DNA of 64,000 nt from Sphingopyxis sp. CCNWLW2 (GTDB taxonomy: Bacteria > Pseudomonadota > Alphaproteobacteria > Sphingomonadales > Sphingomonadaceae): assembly GCF_037095755.1 (NCBI RefSeq), contig NZ_JBAWKJ010000002.1:1240001-1304000 (forward strand). The letters are read 5' to 3'. The notes under the pieces were generated by a model, which saw only the letters and a program-made list of their open reading frames with translations, was not told the origin of the DNA and searched no databases. A program made the position numbers and the translations under genes. Every line of letters starts with the position of its first letter. Position 1 is the stretch's first letter. This document shows, one piece after another, positions 17,469-27,329 of this stretch.

Positions 17469-18530
17469 TTCGGCTTCAATAATCACATCGTCGACGCGCC
17501 CAATAGCGTCGTGGCCCAAATCCTCAACCTCTACCAATGCGGCATTGAGTTCGGCGCCCATCACCATACCCAATCCGACGAGGTAGAAGAAGAAGAGCGC
17601 GACCATCACACCCGCGAGGCTACCGTAGGTTGCGTCATAGCTGAGCAGGCTGGCGAGCAAGGGAGGCAGCGCGAGCGTGACGCCGATCCACCACAGCGTC
17701 GTGAACAGCGCGCCCGGCCATTTGGGGAATTGTTTGCGCCGGTATTTCGACGGCGTAAGGCTATAAAAGAGCATGTAAATTGCAAGGAACAGGCCGAAGC
17801 CCGACACGCCGCGCGAGATCGCGACGACGCCGACCGACTGATATTGTTCGGGCAGCACGCGCGTCACGAACTGTTCGATCCCCACGATCAGCACCTGCAT
17901 GCTGAACGACAGCAGCATCAGCACGACCGCGCCGGTGATGATGCCGATCGACAGCAGGCGATAGTGGAAAAAGCCCTTGGAAAAATGCGTGCCATAGGCG
18001 CGGCGGAGGATGTCGCGCACCGTTTCGATCAGGCTGCCGACGGTCCACAGCGCGACGAGCGCGCCGAGCCAGAGGAAAATGCCGGTACGCGCGGTCATCA
18101 CTTCGCGGATCGGGCCCGACAGCGCCTTGGCGACCGTCGGCGGCATCGTCGAGAAAACCGCCTCGATCGCCGCTTCGCCGCCGACGCTGCCGCCAAAGAT
18201 CGACAAGGCGGCGGCGAGCAGGATGAAGAAGGGGAAGAGCGCGATCAGCGCCAGATAAGCGAGGTTGCCCGCATGGATGAAGCCGTCGGTATAGGTGCCC
18301 ACGACGACACGGCGCGCGATGCGATAGGCGCGTGTGCCCGGCCCTAATTGCTCGCGGCTGCGGTCGATGATCCCCTGCGCTCGCGCGCGCAGCTTGATGC
18401 GCTTGGCGCGTTCGGCACGCGCCTCGGGCGAATGCGGCGAATGGCCCTCGGCCAGAAATTCCTTGCCGACCTCGTCGGCGACCTCGCGCTCGAGCGCGGC
18501 GACGATCTTTTTCTCGCTGGCGTCAGCCAC
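17460..18530 (-). CDS. YihY/BrkB family inner-membrane protein
   Basis: A 356-residue membrane protein with six predicted helices (for example NLAYLALIALFPFFILLAAAL and VVLMLLSFSMQVLIVGIEQ). YLALIALFPFF and the long N-terminal charged region of about 95 residues match the YihY/virulence-factor BrkB family, once annotated as RNase BN. Function is unsettled; a transport role is often supposed. Its stop codon lies within the right arm of the palindromic element, so its 3' end was probably touched by the arrival or duplication of that element. Confidence 0.85.
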   Translation of the reverse strand: MADASEKKIVAALEREVADEVGKEFLAEGHSPHSPEARAERAKRIKLRARAQGIIDRSREQLGPGTRAYRIARRVVVGTYTDGFIHAGNLAYLALIALFPFFILLAAALSIFGGSVGGEAAIEAVFSTMPPTVAKALSGPIREVMTARTGIFLWLGALVALWTVGSLIETVRDILRRAYGTHFSKGFFHYRLLSIGIITGAVVLMLLSFSMQVLIVGIEQFVTRVLPEQYQSVGVVAISRGVSGFGLFLAIYMLFYSLTPSKYRRKQFPKWPGALFTTLWWIGVTLALPPLLASLLSYDATYGSLAGVMVALFFFYLVGLGMVMGAELNAALVEVEDLGHDAIGRVDDVIIEAERP

Positions 18531-18533
18531 GCA

Positions 18534-19463
18534 TCACACGCCGAGCTCCGCCCGCACGTCGCGCGGATCGGTCCATTCGGTGAGCAGCTTGATCAGCGCC
18601 GCATCGTCGGCGGGCAGGTCGACCATCAGCCGCACGAGCTGGTCGCCGCGGCCACCGCTTTTCTGGCTGAAGCCCTTGCCCTTGAGGCGCATCACCTTGC
18701 CCGACGACGAGCCCGCGGGGATCGACAGCATCACCGGGCCGTCGACGGTCGGCACCTTGATCTTCGCGCCCTTGACCGCCTCGTTCAGCGTCACCGGCAG
18801 GTCGAGGCGGATGTTCGCGCCCTCGCGTTCGTAAAAGGGATGATCCTTGACCGTGATCGTCACGATGCCGTCGCCGGTGCCGCCCGGCCCCGCCTGCCCC
18901 TTGCCGGCGAGCCGCATCTGCGTGCCGGTTTCGACCCCGGCGGGCAGTTTCAGGTCGATCGTCGCGCCGTCGGCGAGCGCGATGCGCTGCGGCGCCTGCG
19001 TCGCGGCATCGATGAAGCTGACCGACAGGCGATAGGCGACGTTGGCGCCCTTTTGCGGCGGTGCGCTGCGTCCGCCGAAACCCCCGAACGGCCCGCCACC
19101 CGAACCGCCGCCGCGGCCGAACAGCCCTTCGAAAATATCGCCGAAATCGGAACTCTCGTTGCCGAAGCCGCTGAAACCGCCGGGACCGGTGCGCTGATCG
19201 CCGCGGAAGCCGCCGCCGCCATAACCGAACGGCATCGCGGGGTTGCCCTCGCCGTCGATCTCGCCGCGGTCGAACTGCGCGCGCTTCGTCTTGTCCGACA
19301 AGATGTCATACGCCTTGGTGACGTCGGAGAATTTTTCCGACGCCTTCGGGTTGTCCTTGTTCTTGTCGGGGTGCAATTCCTTGGCGAGCTTGCGGTACGC
19401 GGACTTGATTTCCGCTTCGCTTGCACTCTTCGCAACGCCCAGGGTGGAATAGGGATCGGCCAT
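18534..19463 (-). CDS. DnaJ/CbpA-like co-chaperone
   Basis: About 309 residues. A J domain (residues 3-70) has the HPD tripeptide in ELHPDKNK; then comes a Gly/Phe-rich linker (GFGNESSDFGDIFEGLFG), then two beta-sandwich substrate-binding domains (KLPAGVETGTQMRLAGKG). There is no zinc-finger region, so it is of the CbpA (type B) kind that works with DnaK. ATG 19463 (MADPYSTLGV) is chosen because the J domain starts there. It ends 3 bp before the yihY start. Confidence 0.9.
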   Translation of the reverse strand: MADPYSTLGVAKSASEAEIKSAYRKLAKELHPDKNKDNPKASEKFSDVTKAYDILSDKTKRAQFDRGEIDGEGNPAMPFGYGGGGFRGDQRTGPGGFSGFGNESSDFGDIFEGLFGRGGGSGGGPFGGFGGRSAPPQKGANVAYRLSVSFIDAATQAPQRIALADGATIDLKLPAGVETGTQMRLAGKGQAGPGGTGDGIVTITVKDHPFYEREGANIRLDLPVTLNEAVKGAKIKVPTVDGPVMLSIPAGSSSGKVMRLKGKGFSQKSGGRGDQLVRLMVDLPADDAALIKLLTEWTDPRDVRAELGV

Positions 19464-19560
19464 ATTTGCTCCTGTAGCCCGATAAGTGACTGGGCGTGAA
19501 GCCCGATTGCGCGTCGATGTGGTAATGTCCCGCACAAGGTCAAGTTCCCTCCCAACCCGC

Positions 19561-19638
19561 CGTCATCCCGGCGAAGGCCGGGATCTCACCGGCGCGTCAG
19601 AAGGCGGGGTCGAGATCCCGGCCTTCGCCGGGATGACG
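19561..19638. repeat. Palindromic intergenic repeat, copy 1
   Basis: Arms 19561-19586 and 19613-19638 are perfect 26-bp inverted repeats built on CGTCATCCCGG, around a 26-bp centre. Copies of the same design lie at 25005-25085 and 31475-31549. They resemble the hairpin intergenic repeats common in sphingomonads. This copy lies between the dnaJ-like and pdxH promoters, which point away from each other. Confidence 0.85.
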
Positions 19639-19688
19639 ATTAATAGAGGGGCGGCGCGTTTTGCTCGACCACCACCTCGCGGCGCATT

Positions 19689-20279
19689 ATGACCGCGCGG
19701 ATGAGCGACGATCCCTTTGCCCTGTTCGACAGCTGGTTCGCCGAAGCGCGGACCAGCGAACCCAATGACGCCAATGCGATGGCGCTCGCGACGACGACGC
19801 CCGACGGGCGTCCGTCGCTGCGCATGGTCTTGCTCAAGGGGCATGGGCCGGACGGCTTTGTCTTCTATACCAATCTCGACAGCCGCAAAGGCGGCGAGCT
19901 GGCGGCGAACCCGCATGTCGCGCTGCTTTTTCACTGGAAATCGCTGCGCCGGCAGATTCGCATCGAAGGCGCGGTGACGCCCGTCGACGACAGCGTCGCC
20001 GACGCCTATTTCGCGACGCGCAGCCGCGACAGCCAGCTTGGCGCCTGGGCGAGTGACCAGTCGCGCCCGCTGGACAGCCGCGAGACGTTCGAGGCGCGCT
20101 TCGAAGAAATGCAGGCGCGGTTCGAGGGACAGGACGTGCCGCGCCCGCCGCGCTGGTCGGGCTGGCGCGTTAATCCTTCGGCGATCGAGTTCTGGCAGGA
20201 TCGCGCCCACCGGCTGCACGAGCGCACCGCCTTCACCCGCACCGGCACCGGCTGGTCCACAGGATTGCTTTATCCATGA
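19689..20279 (+). CDS. pdxH: Pyridoxamine 5'-phosphate oxidase
   Basis: A 196-residue FMN enzyme that oxidises pyridoxamine or pyridoxine 5'-phosphate to pyridoxal 5'-phosphate. Motifs are [20 protein letters not shown] (FMN and substrate binding), [25 protein letters not shown] and the ending RLHERTAF. Start at 19689 ([10 protein letters not shown]); the internal ATG five codons on is possible. It ends with an ATGA overlap with the PhzF-like gene, so the two are coupled. Confidence 0.95.
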   Translation: MTARMSDDPFALFDSWFAEARTSEPNDANAMALATTTPDGRPSLRMVLLKGHGPDGFVFYTNLDSRKGGELAANPHVALLFHWKSLRRQIRIEGAVTPVDDSVADAYFATRSRDSQLGAWASDQSRPLDSRETFEARFEEMQARFEGQDVPRPPRWSGWRVNPSAIEFWQDRAHRLHERTAFTRTGTGWSTGLLYP

Positions 20280-21097
20280 GCGCACCCCGCCGCCTGCCGA
20301 TCACCCAGGTCGATGCCTTTGCCGACCGCCCCTTTACGGGCAATCCCGCCGCGGTGATGCCGCTCGAGGAATGGCTCGACGACGCGACGCTGCAGGCGAT
20401 CGCGGCCGAGAATAATCTCGCCGAAACCGCCTTTCTGGTGCCCGACGAAAGCGACGAAGCCGATTATGAGCTGCGCTGGTTCACCCCGGGAGTAGAAGTT
20501 GCTTTGTGCGGCCACGCGACGCTCGCGAGCGGGCACGTCCTGCTCACCGCAGCGCAGTGGCGGAGCGACATGACGTTCCGCACGCGCAAGGCCGGCATCC
20601 TGCGCGTCGCGCGAAACGGCGAGGACGACGGTTACAAAATGGCGCTGCCCGCCTATACGCCGGCGCCGAAGGCGATGCCCGACATCGTCCGCGCGCTCGG
20701 CGGCGATCCGGTCGAAACGATGTGGCACGATGGCGGCTATGCGCTGATCGCTTACCGCGACGCGGCGAGTGTCCGCGCGCTGACCCCCGACCTGCGCGCG
20801 CTGAAAGAGGGCGGCGACATCCTCTATATCGCAACCGCGCCGGGCGCCGGCGATCCGTCGGGCGCCGACGTCGTCAGCCGCGCCTTCGCGCCCGGCGCCG
20901 GGATCGACGAGGACCCGGTGACGGGGTCGGCGCACAGCGTCCTCACCCCCTATTGGACAGTGCGGCTGGGACGCGACAGCTTCGCGGCCTATCAGGCGAG
21001 CGCACGCGGCGGGCATGTCGGCTGCCGCCTCGACGGCGACATGGTCGAACTGACCGGAACCTGCGTCACGACGCTGGTCGGGGATTTCCTGCTATAA
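20276..21097 (+). CDS. PhzF family isomerase/epimerase
   Basis: A 273-residue protein of the PhzF/diaminopimelate-epimerase fold. [18 protein letters not shown] is the N-terminal signature, and the conserved Glu of PhzF is in [22 protein letters not shown] and [15 protein letters not shown] mark the two pseudo-symmetric active-site loops. Most such genes are not linked to phenazine synthesis and have no known substrate. It is coupled to pdxH by a 4-bp overlap and overlaps the convergent serine hydrolase stop by 6 bp. Confidence 0.9.
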   Translation: MSAPRRLPITQVDAFADRPFTGNPAAVMPLEEWLDDATLQAIAAENNLAETAFLVPDESDEADYELRWFTPGVEVALCGHATLASGHVLLTAAQWRSDMTFRTRKAGILRVARNGEDDGYKMALPAYTPAPKAMPDIVRALGGDPVETMWHDGGYALIAYRDAASVRALTPDLRALKEGGDILYIATAPGAGDPSGADVVSRAFAPGAGIDEDPVTGSAHSVLTPYWTVRLGRDSFAAYQASARGGHVGCRLDGDMVELTGTCVTTLVGDFLL

Positions 21098-22249
21098 CGC
21101 TGCGGTGAGGTCGGCGAGATGCCGGCGCAGTGCGGGGAACTGATCGTCGCTGGTGACGCCGAGCCGGACGATCGTCAGCCGCTGCGACGGCGAGACGATG
21201 ATATATTGCCCCTGATGCCCGATGCAGGCGAACAGGTCGTTCGGGCCGCGGTCGGGCCATAGCGCCGGGGCGACACCCGCCGGACGCCGGCGGTTGAGCC
21301 AGATATGTCCGCCATAGCCCGCGTCGTTCGCCGAGGGGGTCAGCATGAAGCGCATCCAGGTTTCGGGGAGCAAGCGCTGGCCGTTTACGACGCCATGGTT
21401 GCGCAGGAATTCACCGAACTTCGCATAGTCGCGCGCGGTCGCGTGCATGATCGACCCGCCAATCATCGTGCCCTTCGCATCATATTCGGGGGTCAGGCTG
21501 GTCATGCCGAGCGGTTCGACGAGCCGCCCGCCGATGAAGTCGCGCATCGCATCGCGCCGTGCGTCGGGGTTTTGCGACGGGGTCAGCGTGTCGGCGAGGA
21601 TGTCCGACAGGATGACGCTGGTCGCCGAGCTGTAGTTGAACACCTCATCGGGCTGCGCCGCCGCGGGCTTGGCCTCGGCGAAGCCCGCCATGTCGCCCGC
21701 CCCGCCGCCGAAGAGCATCGCAACGGTATCGCCCTGCCACACCGGATCGCCATTTTCGACATGCTCGAGTCCCGAGGACATGTGGAGCAGGCTCCGCAGC
21801 GTGATCGCGCCGCGCGGATCGCCGCTGCGCTGCCACGCCTCCACCGGCGCCGGCCCGTCGAGCGACAATTGCCCGTCGGCGACGAGAAAGCCGGTGAGCA
21901 CCGCGGTGATGCTTTTCGCCATCGACCAGCTGATCAGCTTCGATTCGGGGCCGAAGCCCGCGGCATAGCGTTCATAGATCGGCTCGCCGTCGCGCAGCAC
22001 GAGCAGCGCGCGCGTCTGCCCAACATCGTCGGCATCGGCGAACAGCGCGTCGGCGCGCGCGCGGATCGCGGCGGGCAGCGCGGGCAGCGGCCGCGGCGTC
22101 TCGACAGCGGCGACGCCATCGAGCGACGCGCCGAATTTCGGCGCGGGCGATGCGGGTGCCATATTGCCCTGCCCCGCCGCCTGCGCCAGCGACCAGACGC
22201 CGAGCACCCCGAGGGCGGCACTTGCCAGCAGCCGTTTTTTCGTGATCAT
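21092..22249 (-). CDS. Serine hydrolase, beta-lactamase/class C-like (exported)
   Basis: About 385 residues from ATG 22249, with a signal peptide MITKKRLLASAALGVLGVW ending near ALAQAAG-like residues. The nucleophile motif SxxK is in SWSMAKSITAVL, a Tyr-containing second motif is in FNYSSATSVIL, and IGHQGQY stands for the KTG/HxG element. The family covers class C beta-lactamases, esterases and D-aminopeptidases; beta-lactam resistance should not be assumed. The start codon overlaps that of the divergent gene (see findings). Confidence 0.85.
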   Translation of the reverse strand: MITKKRLLASAALGVLGVWSLAQAAGQGNMAPASPAPKFGASLDGVAAVETPRPLPALPAAIRARADALFADADDVGQTRALLVLRDGEPIYERYAAGFGPESKLISWSMAKSITAVLTGFLVADGQLSLDGPAPVEAWQRSGDPRGAITLRSLLHMSSGLEHVENGDPVWQGDTVAMLFGGGAGDMAGFAEAKPAAAQPDEVFNYSSATSVILSDILADTLTPSQNPDARRDAMRDFIGGRLVEPLGMTSLTPEYDAKGTMIGGSIMHATARDYAKFGEFLRNHGVVNGQRLLPETWMRFMLTPSANDAGYGGHIWLNRRRPAGVAPALWPDRGPNDLFACIGHQGQYIIVSPSQRLTIVRLGVTSDDQFPALRRHLADLTAAL

Positions 22250-22679
22250 GGCTTTGGTGAATAACATTAATCCGACCGGGCCGACAACGGGCGAGACGCC
22301 GGCCCCTGTACCAGCCTCTGGGCCGCCGCCCGCTAATCCCCCGCATCCTGCGAAAAAACCGAGCCGCTCGGGCGGTTGCCTGCCCTGGGTGATCGGGCTT
22401 GCGGTGCTGCTCGCGATCTTCGCGATCTGGAAATTCCCGTCGTTCAAGGCGCAGGCCGAGCTGGGTTCGGCCTATGCCGCGCGCGTCGGCTGTTCGTGCC
22501 GCTATGTGCAGGGACGCAGCCTCGAAAGTTGCCAGAGCGATTTCGAACCCGGCATGGAGATGGTATCGCTGAGCGAAGACCCCGCGACCCGAACGGTAAC
22601 GGGAAGCGTGCCGCTACTCGCCTCGCGCAGCGCGCGCTATGCGGGGGCCAGCGGCTGTTTGCTGCGGCCCGACAACTAA
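22248..22679 (+). CDS. Hypothetical membrane-anchored protein with Cys pair
   Basis: About 143 residues: a Pro-rich cytoplasmic head, one membrane helix (WVIGLAVLLAIFAIW, about residues 48-64), and an exported part with GCSCRYVQGRSLESC and a last Cys in SGCLLRPDN. ATG 22248 overlaps the start codon of the divergent serine hydrolase; GTG 22257 is a possible alternative that would remove this overlap. No family recognised. The Cys spacing suggests one or two disulfides in the periplasm. Confidence 0.6.
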   Translation: MALVNNINPTGPTTGETPAPVPASGPPPANPPHPAKKPSRSGGCLPWVIGLAVLLAIFAIWKFPSFKAQAELGSAYAARVGCSCRYVQGRSLESCQSDFEPGMEMVSLSEDPATRTVTGSVPLLASRSARYAGASGCLLRPDN

Positions 22680-22921
22680 CGCCGGAAGCGGCGCACCAAT
22701 AGCGCCAGCGCCGCGGGCATGCCGAAGACGACCAGCGCGATCCCCGCCTCCTCGGCCCAGCCGTAACCGGCATGGAGCACGCCGACGAGCAGATTGCCGA
22801 TCGCGACAAGCAACCACAGGATGAGGAACAGCCGCGTCGCCCACGCCGCATCCCGGATCGTCAGGCGCAGCAGGATCAGCAGGACGAGCCCGGCCAGCAG
22901 CATGATGGTCGTGTGCGACAT
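22676..22921 (-). CDS. Small hypothetical membrane protein
   Basis: An 81-residue protein that is nearly all hydrophobic, with three predicted helices: IMLLAGLVLLILLRL, LFLILWLLVAIGNLLVGVL and GIALVVFGMPAALALLV. It ends in an Arg-rich tail, RRFRR. It starts 2 bp after the stop of the araC gene on the same strand, so the two are likely cotranscribed, and its end overlaps the convergent neighbour by 4 bp. No family recognised. Confidence 0.65.
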   Translation of the reverse strand: MSHTTIMLLAGLVLLILLRLTIRDAAWATRLFLILWLLVAIGNLLVGVLHAGYGWAEEAGIALVVFGMPAALALLVRRFRR

Positions 22922-22923
22922 CG

Positions 22924-23706
22924 CTATTCCTCCCCTTCATCCGGCAGAATATCCGACCGATGTCTGCGGCGCCACTCGCCCGGCGACATGCCGATCTTGC
23001 GGCGAAAGATCGCGCACAGATGCGCGTGGCTCGAAAAGCCGGTCGCGAAGGCGATCTCGGCGATCGTCAGCGGGCGGTTCATCAGGAACCAGCAGGCGTG
23101 GCGCAGCCGCTGGTGCAGCACATATTGTGCCGGGGTGCGGCCAGTCGCGCGCGCGAAATGGACGATCAGGCTGTTCACCGACATCCCCGCCGCGGCCGCC
23201 ATGTCCTCGACCGTCAGCGACACTTCGAGCTGGGTCTGGATGAAGGCCATCAGATCGTTGATGCGCTGGGCGATGGCGGGCGATTCGGGACGCCCGGCCA
23301 TGGACTGAAGCGTCTTGGCGAGGATCGTGACGAGCGGATCGGCGGCGGCGGCATCGTTCGCGAGCAAGGCCCGGACAAGCGCGGCCAGCGCAAGGTCGTG
23401 ATGCGCCGCGAGCGCACGTGTATCGGGGGCGATTGTCAACCGCGCGGCGGGAATCTCGACCTCGATCGTACGAACCGCGCCGCCCTTTGCCGTGCCGCGA
23501 TATGTCTGACCGGCGGGTATCAACCACATTTCGCCGGGCAACGGATCGCCAAGCGACGTCCGCTGATCGTCCAGCCATGTTTCGAGCCAATGATAGCTTC
23601 CCGCCTCGTACAGGATCAGCACATGGACATCGCGTTCGATCGTCCAGTTCGATGGGCCATCGATCCGGTCAACGATCGAGGCGACCCTGAGTCCACCCAC
23701 TTCCAT
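22924..23706 (-). CDS. AraC family transcriptional regulator
   Basis: A 260-residue regulator. The N-terminal 130 residues form a cupin-like sensor (MWLIPAGQTYRGTAKG); the C-terminal 100 carry two helix-turn-helix units (VEDMAAAAGMSVNSLIVHFAR and the classical second unit IAEIAFATGFSSHAHLCAIFRRK). It reads toward a small membrane protein 2 bp away. A possible small RNA is encoded divergently in its upstream region (23789-23906). Effector unknown. Confidence 0.88.
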   Translation of the reverse strand: MEVGGLRVASIVDRIDGPSNWTIERDVHVLILYEAGSYHWLETWLDDQRTSLGDPLPGEMWLIPAGQTYRGTAKGGAVRTIEVEIPAARLTIAPDTRALAAHHDLALAALVRALLANDAAAADPLVTILAKTLQSMAGRPESPAIAQRINDLMAFIQTQLEVSLTVEDMAAAAGMSVNSLIVHFARATGRTPAQYVLHQRLRHACWFLMNRPLTIAEIAFATGFSSHAHLCAIFRRKIGMSPGEWRRRHRSDILPDEGEE

Positions 23707-23788
23707 CGCATGAATATGGCAAGAATGGGAAAATGTGAAAGCCTGCCATATTACGCAATAATATGGTTAAATCGCCCTACCCAAAGTC

Positions 23789-23906
23789 CTCGGCCCTAGT
23801 CGCAGCCGAGATAAAAGAGGCGTGGGCCAGGCTAATACGCGTGCCCCAGACACGCATGAACAGACCCCCCCGACGGCGGGCGGCGCAATCGCCGCCCGCC
23901 ACTTTT
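23789..23906 (+). ncRNA. Candidate structured small RNA ending in an intrinsic terminator
   Basis: Three hairpins follow one another: CTCGGC/GCCGAG (23789-23794/23805-23810), GCGTG/CACGC (23839-23843/23851-23855), and an 11-bp GC stem (23875-23885/23890-23900) followed by ACTTTTT. A possible -10 (TAATAT) lies near 23757. No plus-strand gene follows, because the next gene reads toward it. An 18-codon frame (ATG 23856 to TGA 23912) overlaps the terminator and may be chance. Confidence 0.4.
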
Positions 23907-23930
23907 TCCTGAACGAAACGATGGTCTTGT

Positions 23931-24854
23931 TTATTTTAGGGCGAGGAATTCATCCATCGCCCGATTGACTGCATCGGGCGCCTCCCACGGCACGAAGTGG
24001 CCGCAGTCGGGCACCTGAACGATCGTCACATCGGGGACGAGCTCCTCCATCCCGTCAAGATTACATGGCGGCAACGCGACATCGTCGAGCGCCCAGATCA
24101 CCAGCGTCGGGATGGTGAGTTTCGGGAAGGGTATCGCGGGCGGCTCGGCATAGGGTTCGTCCATCGCGGGCACGTTGATCGTCGAGCCGCGATACCAGTT
24201 GATCATCCCGCGGCAGGCGTCGCGATCCTCCCAGTCCTTCAGCAATCGGCCGATCTCGTCGGCGGGCTGCAACCCGCCGCTCGGCACGCGCCCGGCAAAA
24301 GCATGGGCGAGGATGCCCGCGATGCCATGTTCCTCGATGATCGTGTCGCTCGCGGGGTCGCGAAAGGTGCGGATATATTGGCTCGCCGCGCGCTGATCTT
24401 CGTTGGTCGCGAGCAGACGCTGGAAAATAGCGGGATGCGGTGCGTTGGCGATCACCGCACGGGTGACCCGCCCCGCCCACGCCGGATGGAGCCCGCCCGG
24501 CTGGCCGCCGAGCGCGACGCCCCACGCGATCGCCCCGCCCCAATCATGGCCGACGATCGTGAATTCACCGACGTCCAGCGCGTCGGCGAGCGCGAAGATA
24601 TCGGCGATCAGCTTGTCGGGGGTATAGGATTCGGCGTCCTGCGGTTTCGACGAGCCGCGATAGCCGCGCTGGTCGGGCGCGATGCAGCGAAAGCGGCCCG
24701 CGAAATGCGGCAGCTGATGACGCCAGGTGCGGTGCGATTCGGGAAAGCCGTGGAGAAAGATGAGGACGGGCGCGTCGCGCGGCCCCATGTCGACGACGTC
24801 GAGCTCGACGCCGGTCGAAAGCTCCACGCGCTGTTGTTCGAAATCGCCGATCAT
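23931..24854 (-). CDS. Alpha/beta hydrolase, epoxide hydrolase-like
   Basis: About 307 residues of the alpha/beta hydrolase fold. The oxyanion motif is HGFPESHRTWR, and the nucleophile elbow GHDWGG carries Asp, as in epoxide hydrolases and haloalkane dehalogenases rather than a Ser esterase. The catalytic His is in DCGHFVPWEAP near the end. GxGYGxS-like GYRGSS after DQRG also fits epoxide hydrolases. The second ATG (24854) has AGGAG at good spacing; ATG 24860 would put the site too close. Substrate unknown. Confidence 0.85.
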   Translation of the reverse strand: MIGDFEQQRVELSTGVELDVVDMGPRDAPVLIFLHGFPESHRTWRHQLPHFAGRFRCIAPDQRGYRGSSKPQDAESYTPDKLIADIFALADALDVGEFTIVGHDWGGAIAWGVALGGQPGGLHPAWAGRVTRAVIANAPHPAIFQRLLATNEDQRAASQYIRTFRDPASDTIIEEHGIAGILAHAFAGRVPSGGLQPADEIGRLLKDWEDRDACRGMINWYRGSTINVPAMDEPYAEPPAIPFPKLTIPTLVIWALDDVALPPCNLDGMEELVPDVTIVQVPDCGHFVPWEAPDAVNRAMDEFLALK

Positions 24855-25004
24855 CGACATCGCTCCTTTGGTTTCTTTTCGAAACCAATCTGGCGAGGAT
24901 TGTTGCGGCTGGCAAGCTGCAACAAATGGTGGGACCGTCGGGCGAAGGAGACAGGGAAGCCCGGCATGTCCGCTATGGGGTGGAAAGCGGACGCCGCCCC
25001 TTAC

Positions 25005-25085
25005 TCGTCATCCCCGCGAAAGCGGGGACCCAGAGCGTCCGTCGGCTGGCCCATCCCTGGGTTCCCGCTTTCGCGGGAATGACGA
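25005..25085. repeat. Palindromic intergenic repeat, copy 2
   Basis: Arms 25005-25033 and 25057-25085 match at 27 of 29 positions as an inverted repeat beginning TCGTCATCCCC. Both mismatches would still pair as G:U in one RNA strand. A further short hairpin (GTCCGCT/AGCGGAC) lies just before it, near 24968-24991. It sits between the epoxide-hydrolase-like gene and the pirin stop. Confidence 0.8.
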
Positions 25086-25126
25086 AGCATTAGAAGCGGG
25101 ACGGCGCCTTCCGGTCGAAACCTGAC

Positions 25127-26010
<884 letters not shown>

Positions 26011-26011
<1 letters not shown>

Positions 26012-26385
26012 CAATCGAGCCTTTCCAATGTTTTGAGCGTCTTTTCGGTTTCGACATTGCCGGTGTTGAGGGTCGTACCGGGTTCGAGCAGGACGACATG
26101 GCATTCGCCGTCCAGCGCCTCGGGACAATGTTCGACGCCGTGCGGGACGATGATGAACTCGCCGGGCTCGACGATCACGTCGCGGTCGCGAAACGCCATC
26201 TTCATCCGGCCGGCGACGACGAGGAACAATTCATCCTCGACCTCATGGTGATGCCAGTCGAACTTGCCGTCGAGCTTGACCAGCTTGACCTGAAAATCAT
26301 TGATGTCGCCCGCGACGCGCGGGTTCCACGCGTCGGGAATTTTCGCGAAGGCGTCCGCTAGGTTCACCTTGTCCGGCATCATCAT
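26011..26385 (-). CDS. Cupin domain protein
   Basis: A 124-residue single cupin. The two motifs are FDWHHHEVEDELFLVVAG (His, His, Glu) and GEFIIVPHGVEHCP (second His). The conserved core is that of small uncharacterised mannose-6-phosphate-isomerase-like cupins. Its start overlaps the bolA stop by 4 bp and its stop overlaps the pirin start, so all three are translationally linked. No substrate can be assigned. Confidence 0.85.
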
Positions 26386-26660
26386 TCTCCCGGCGCGGTC
26401 GCCTTGATCGCGAGCGCGTGGACGCGCTGTCCCGGCAGGTCACCGAGCGCCTTGTTCACGGCGCGCTGGCGCGCGACGCGGTTCTGCCCGGCAAAGCCCG
26501 CCCATTCGATGCTCAGGCTGAAATGCGACTCACCGCTGCCGTCGTCGCCCATATGGCCGTGGTGGCTGGCACTGTCGTTGCTCAGGATGAAATTGGCGTC
26601 GGGAAAGGCTGCGCTGAGCAGACTTTCCATCTCTTGCTGTACGGGGCCTTTGCTGCTCAT
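26382..26660 (-). CDS. BolA family protein
   Basis: About 92 residues. The BolA fold shows the conserved SASHHGHMGD segment and the RVARQRAVNKALGDL helix, ending VHALAIKA. BolA proteins pair with monothiol glutaredoxins to bind an Fe-S cluster, and also affect stress and envelope genes. ATG 26660 (MSSKGPVQQ) is preferred over 26672. It is divergent from the J-domain gene, with about 65 bp between. Confidence 0.88.
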   Translation of the reverse strand: MSSKGPVQQEMESLLSAAFPDANFILSNDSASHHGHMGDDGSGESHFSLSIEWAGFAGQNRVARQRAVNKALGDLPGQRVHALAIKATAPGE

Positions 26661-26724
26661 GGGGTTGACCATAAGCGCTTCGTCGCCAAATTATAAGACC
26701 TCCAACGCCTCTCGAAAGTCTGTT

Positions 26725-27318
26725 GTGCCTTCTTCTGCACGCCCTTCCCGTTTTCATGGCCGCGTCCCCCGCGAAGAGGCCTGCGCCGCGCCCGGATGCC
26801 GCGAACCCGGCGAGTTTCGCGCGCCGATGGCATGGACGCGCTCGCCCGACGGCCCGCCGCAATATCGCTGGCTGTGCCTCGACCATGTGCGCGAATTCAA
26901 CGCGGGCTATAATTTCTTCGACGGCATGACCGCCGACCAGATCATGGAGGCGCAATCGCCGACCGCGGGCTGGGAGACCGAAAGCCGCACCTTCCGCCCC
27001 GCGGGCAGCGCCGACCTGCCGCCGCGCTGGGCCGATTTCAGGGACCCGATCGACGCGCTCGGCGCGCGCTTTCGCCAGCGGATGGACGAGGCGCGGCGCG
27101 AGGCGGCGAATCCCGGCCTGTCGCGCGAGGAGCATGCGGCGATGCAGTTGCTCGCGCTGCCCGCCGATGCCGACCGCGCGGCGCTGCGGCGGCGCTACAG
27201 CGAGCTGGTCCGCAAATATCATCCCGACCGCAATGGCGGCGATCGCAGTTTCGAAGCACGGCTGGGTGAGGTAGTCCGGGCGTATCAATTGCTGAGGAAG
27301 ACCAAGGCTTTCGCATAG
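26725..27318 (+). CDS. J-domain protein with N-terminal Cys/His region
   Basis: About 197 residues. The N-terminal part has CAAPGCREPGEFRAP and WLCLDHVREFN, a Cys-Cys-Cys-His arrangement that may bind zinc. The C-terminal 60 residues form a J domain with the HPD tripeptide in KYHPDRNGG, at the opposite end from classical DnaJ. GTG 26725 starts just before the first conserved residues; in-frame ATGs upstream lie inside bolA. It probably recruits DnaK to a particular client. Followed 11 bp later by the SnoaL-like gene. Confidence 0.8.
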   Translation: MPSSARPSRFHGRVPREEACAAPGCREPGEFRAPMAWTRSPDGPPQYRWLCLDHVREFNAGYNFFDGMTADQIMEAQSPTAGWETESRTFRPAGSADLPPRWADFRDPIDALGARFRQRMDEARREAANPGLSREEHAAMQLLALPADADRAALRRRYSELVRKYHPDRNGGDRSFEARLGEVVRAYQLLRKTKAFA

Positions 27319-27329
27319 GGAGACGCACA

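Noticed and set aside
21092..22249. Reading the serine hydrolase as a resistance beta-lactamase
   Set aside because: The SxxK/Tyr/HxG pattern is shared by many esterases and peptidases; nothing specific to AmpC was seen.
23856..23912. 18-codon frame as a leader-peptide gene
   Set aside because: No downstream plus-strand gene for it to attenuate, no clear ribosome site; it follows from GC-rich hairpin sequence.
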